Shown here piece by piece: positions 4,882-5,660 of a stretch of 5,660 nt of DNA. Made by a program: the position numbers and the translations under genes. How positions within the stretch are numbered: position 1 is the stretch's first letter; every line of letters begins with the position of its first letter. The notes beneath the pieces are model-generated. The model saw nothing but the letters and a program-made list of their open reading frames with translations. It was not told the DNA's origin and did no database searches. Source of the stretch: Acidiferrobacter sp. (GTDB lineage Bacteria > Pseudomonadota > Gammaproteobacteria > Acidiferrobacterales > Acidiferrobacteraceae); NCBI GenBank assembly GCA_027335965.1, contig DAHWGZ010000113.1, forward strand, positions 1 to 5,660. Reading direction: 5' to 3'.

Positions 4882-5660
4882 CTAGCCGAAGCGCCCCTCG
4901 CGCAGATCCTGCACGGCCGCGGCGATCTCCTCGCGCGTATTCATGACGAACGGGCCATACTGTACGATGGGTTCGCGCAAGGGGCGGCCGGCCACCAGGA
5001 ACACGCGCGCCTCCTCTTGGGCGCTCACGATCACGCCGTCGGCCGACGGATCATCGTCCAATACCGCGAGCGCCTCCAGCGTCAGCGCCTGCTCGCCGAC
5101 GACCGCCCGTCCGGCATAGAGCACTGCAAACGCGTGATGGCCCGGGGGGAGCGGTTGGGACCAGGAAGCGCCGGCCGGCAGCTGCAGATCCAGGATGAGC
5201 GGCTCGGTCATATCGCGTTGCACGGCCCCGGCCACGCCTTCCGCCGTTCCGGCAAGCACGATGGCGCGAGCGCCGCCGGCGCCGTTGGCGCAGGGTAGGT
5301 CGGCGGCCGCGAAGTCGCGATACCAGGGGCTTGCCATCTTGTCGCGCGCCGGGAGGTTCAGCCACAGCTGGAAGCCCGCCATGCGCCCGGCCTCCTGCTC
5401 AGGCATCTCCGAATGCACCACGCCTCGACCCGCGACCATCCACTGCATGCCCCCGGTCGCCAGCAATCCCTCGTGACCGGCATTGTCACGATGGCGCATG
5501 CGCCCTTCGAGCATATACGTTATGGTCTCGAAACCGCGATGAGGGTGATCGGGAAATCCCGCCAGATAGTCAGCCGCGTCCTCGCTGCCAAAGAAATCCA
5601 GCATCAGGAAAGGGTCGAGACGCCTCTGAAGTCCTTGCGACAAAAGCCGCGTCAGACGCA
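4882..5660 (-). CDS. Pirin-family cupin protein (N-terminus off right edge)
   Basis: Pirins are bicupin metal-binding proteins; bacterial members (YhhW/YhaK type) can oxidise quercetin, and others act as redox or metabolic regulators. The visible 258 residues contain the diagnostic cupin motif: with the first full codon as residue 1, HPH at 38-40 (in DHPHRGFETITYMLEGRMRH), GGMQWMVAGRGVVHSE at 69-84, giving metal ligands H38, H40, H82 and E84. The spacing matches the human pirin set (H56, H58, H101, E103). The C-terminal pirin domain follows (PLREPIVQYGPFVMNT near the end, typical of the family). The frame is open to the window end, so a TTG at 5643 is not the true start; roughly 20-30 residues are missing. 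After the stop, a weak stem (4795-4808) is the only terminator candidate. It appears intact and unrelated to the condensin operon. Confidence 0.93.
   Translation of the reverse strand, partial: RLTRLLSQGLQRRLDPFLMLDFFGSEDAADYLAGFPDHPHRGFETITYMLEGRMRHRDNAGHEGLLATGGMQWMVAGRGVVHSEMPEQEAGRMAGFQLWLNLPARDKMASPWYRDFAAADLPCANGAGGARAIVLAGTAEGVAGAVQRDMTEPLILDLQLPAGASWSQPLPPGHHAFAVLYAGRAVVGEQALTLEALAVLDDDPSADGVIVSAQEEARVFLVAGRPLREPIVQYGPFVMNTREEIAAAVQDLREGRFG

Overview
This is a GC-rich window, most consistent with a proteobacterium. The evidence is a MukBEF-type condensin, a tRNA-Lys(CTT) with encoded CCA, an IS1634/IS4-like transposase remnant and a MntA/HepT-type toxin-antitoxin relic. I cannot name the species. 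Every real gene I can support lies on the minus strand, except the transposase remnant on the plus strand.

Left part (1-3140): a tightly packed condensin operon reading right to left, mukF - mukE - mukB. Here mukB is cut by the window edge after 330 codons. The genes overlap at every junction: GTGA between F and E, and 26 bp between E and B. A small unrecognised ORF ends in a TGATG overlap with the mukF start. The MukF and MukE proteins (435 and 214 aa) are close to the E. coli lengths from memory (about 440 and 234) and keep recognisable MukF/MukE blocks. The visible MukB piece has a Walker A motif and the MukB-like head segment that leads into the coiled coil. The order F-E-B is shared by housekeeping MukBEF/MksBEF and by Wadjet (JetABCD) anti-plasmid systems. 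The gene that would decide between them, a JetD-type nuclease after mukB, lies outside the window.

Middle (3141-4411): a decayed accessory stretch. A minus-strand mntA-hepT pair (nucleotidyltransferase antitoxin and HEPN toxin) has a full-length mntA, but the Ser of its GSX10DXD motif is replaced by Leu. Its hepT is broken by at least two frameshifts. A good sigma70-like promoter stands in front of mntA. Beyond it lies an internally deleted transposase on the plus strand, with a 21-bp tandem duplication at the deletion junction.

Right part (4412-5660): about 230 bases with no recognisable gene, then tRNA-Lys(CTT) with its own promoter, then a pirin-family gene entering from the right edge with all four metal ligands present. 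The layout suggests that the region left of the tRNA is accessory (island-like) DNA holding a condensin or defence operon and relics of mobile genes, while the tRNA and pirin gene may be older chromosome. No integrase or attachment-site repeat was seen, so the island reading is inference.
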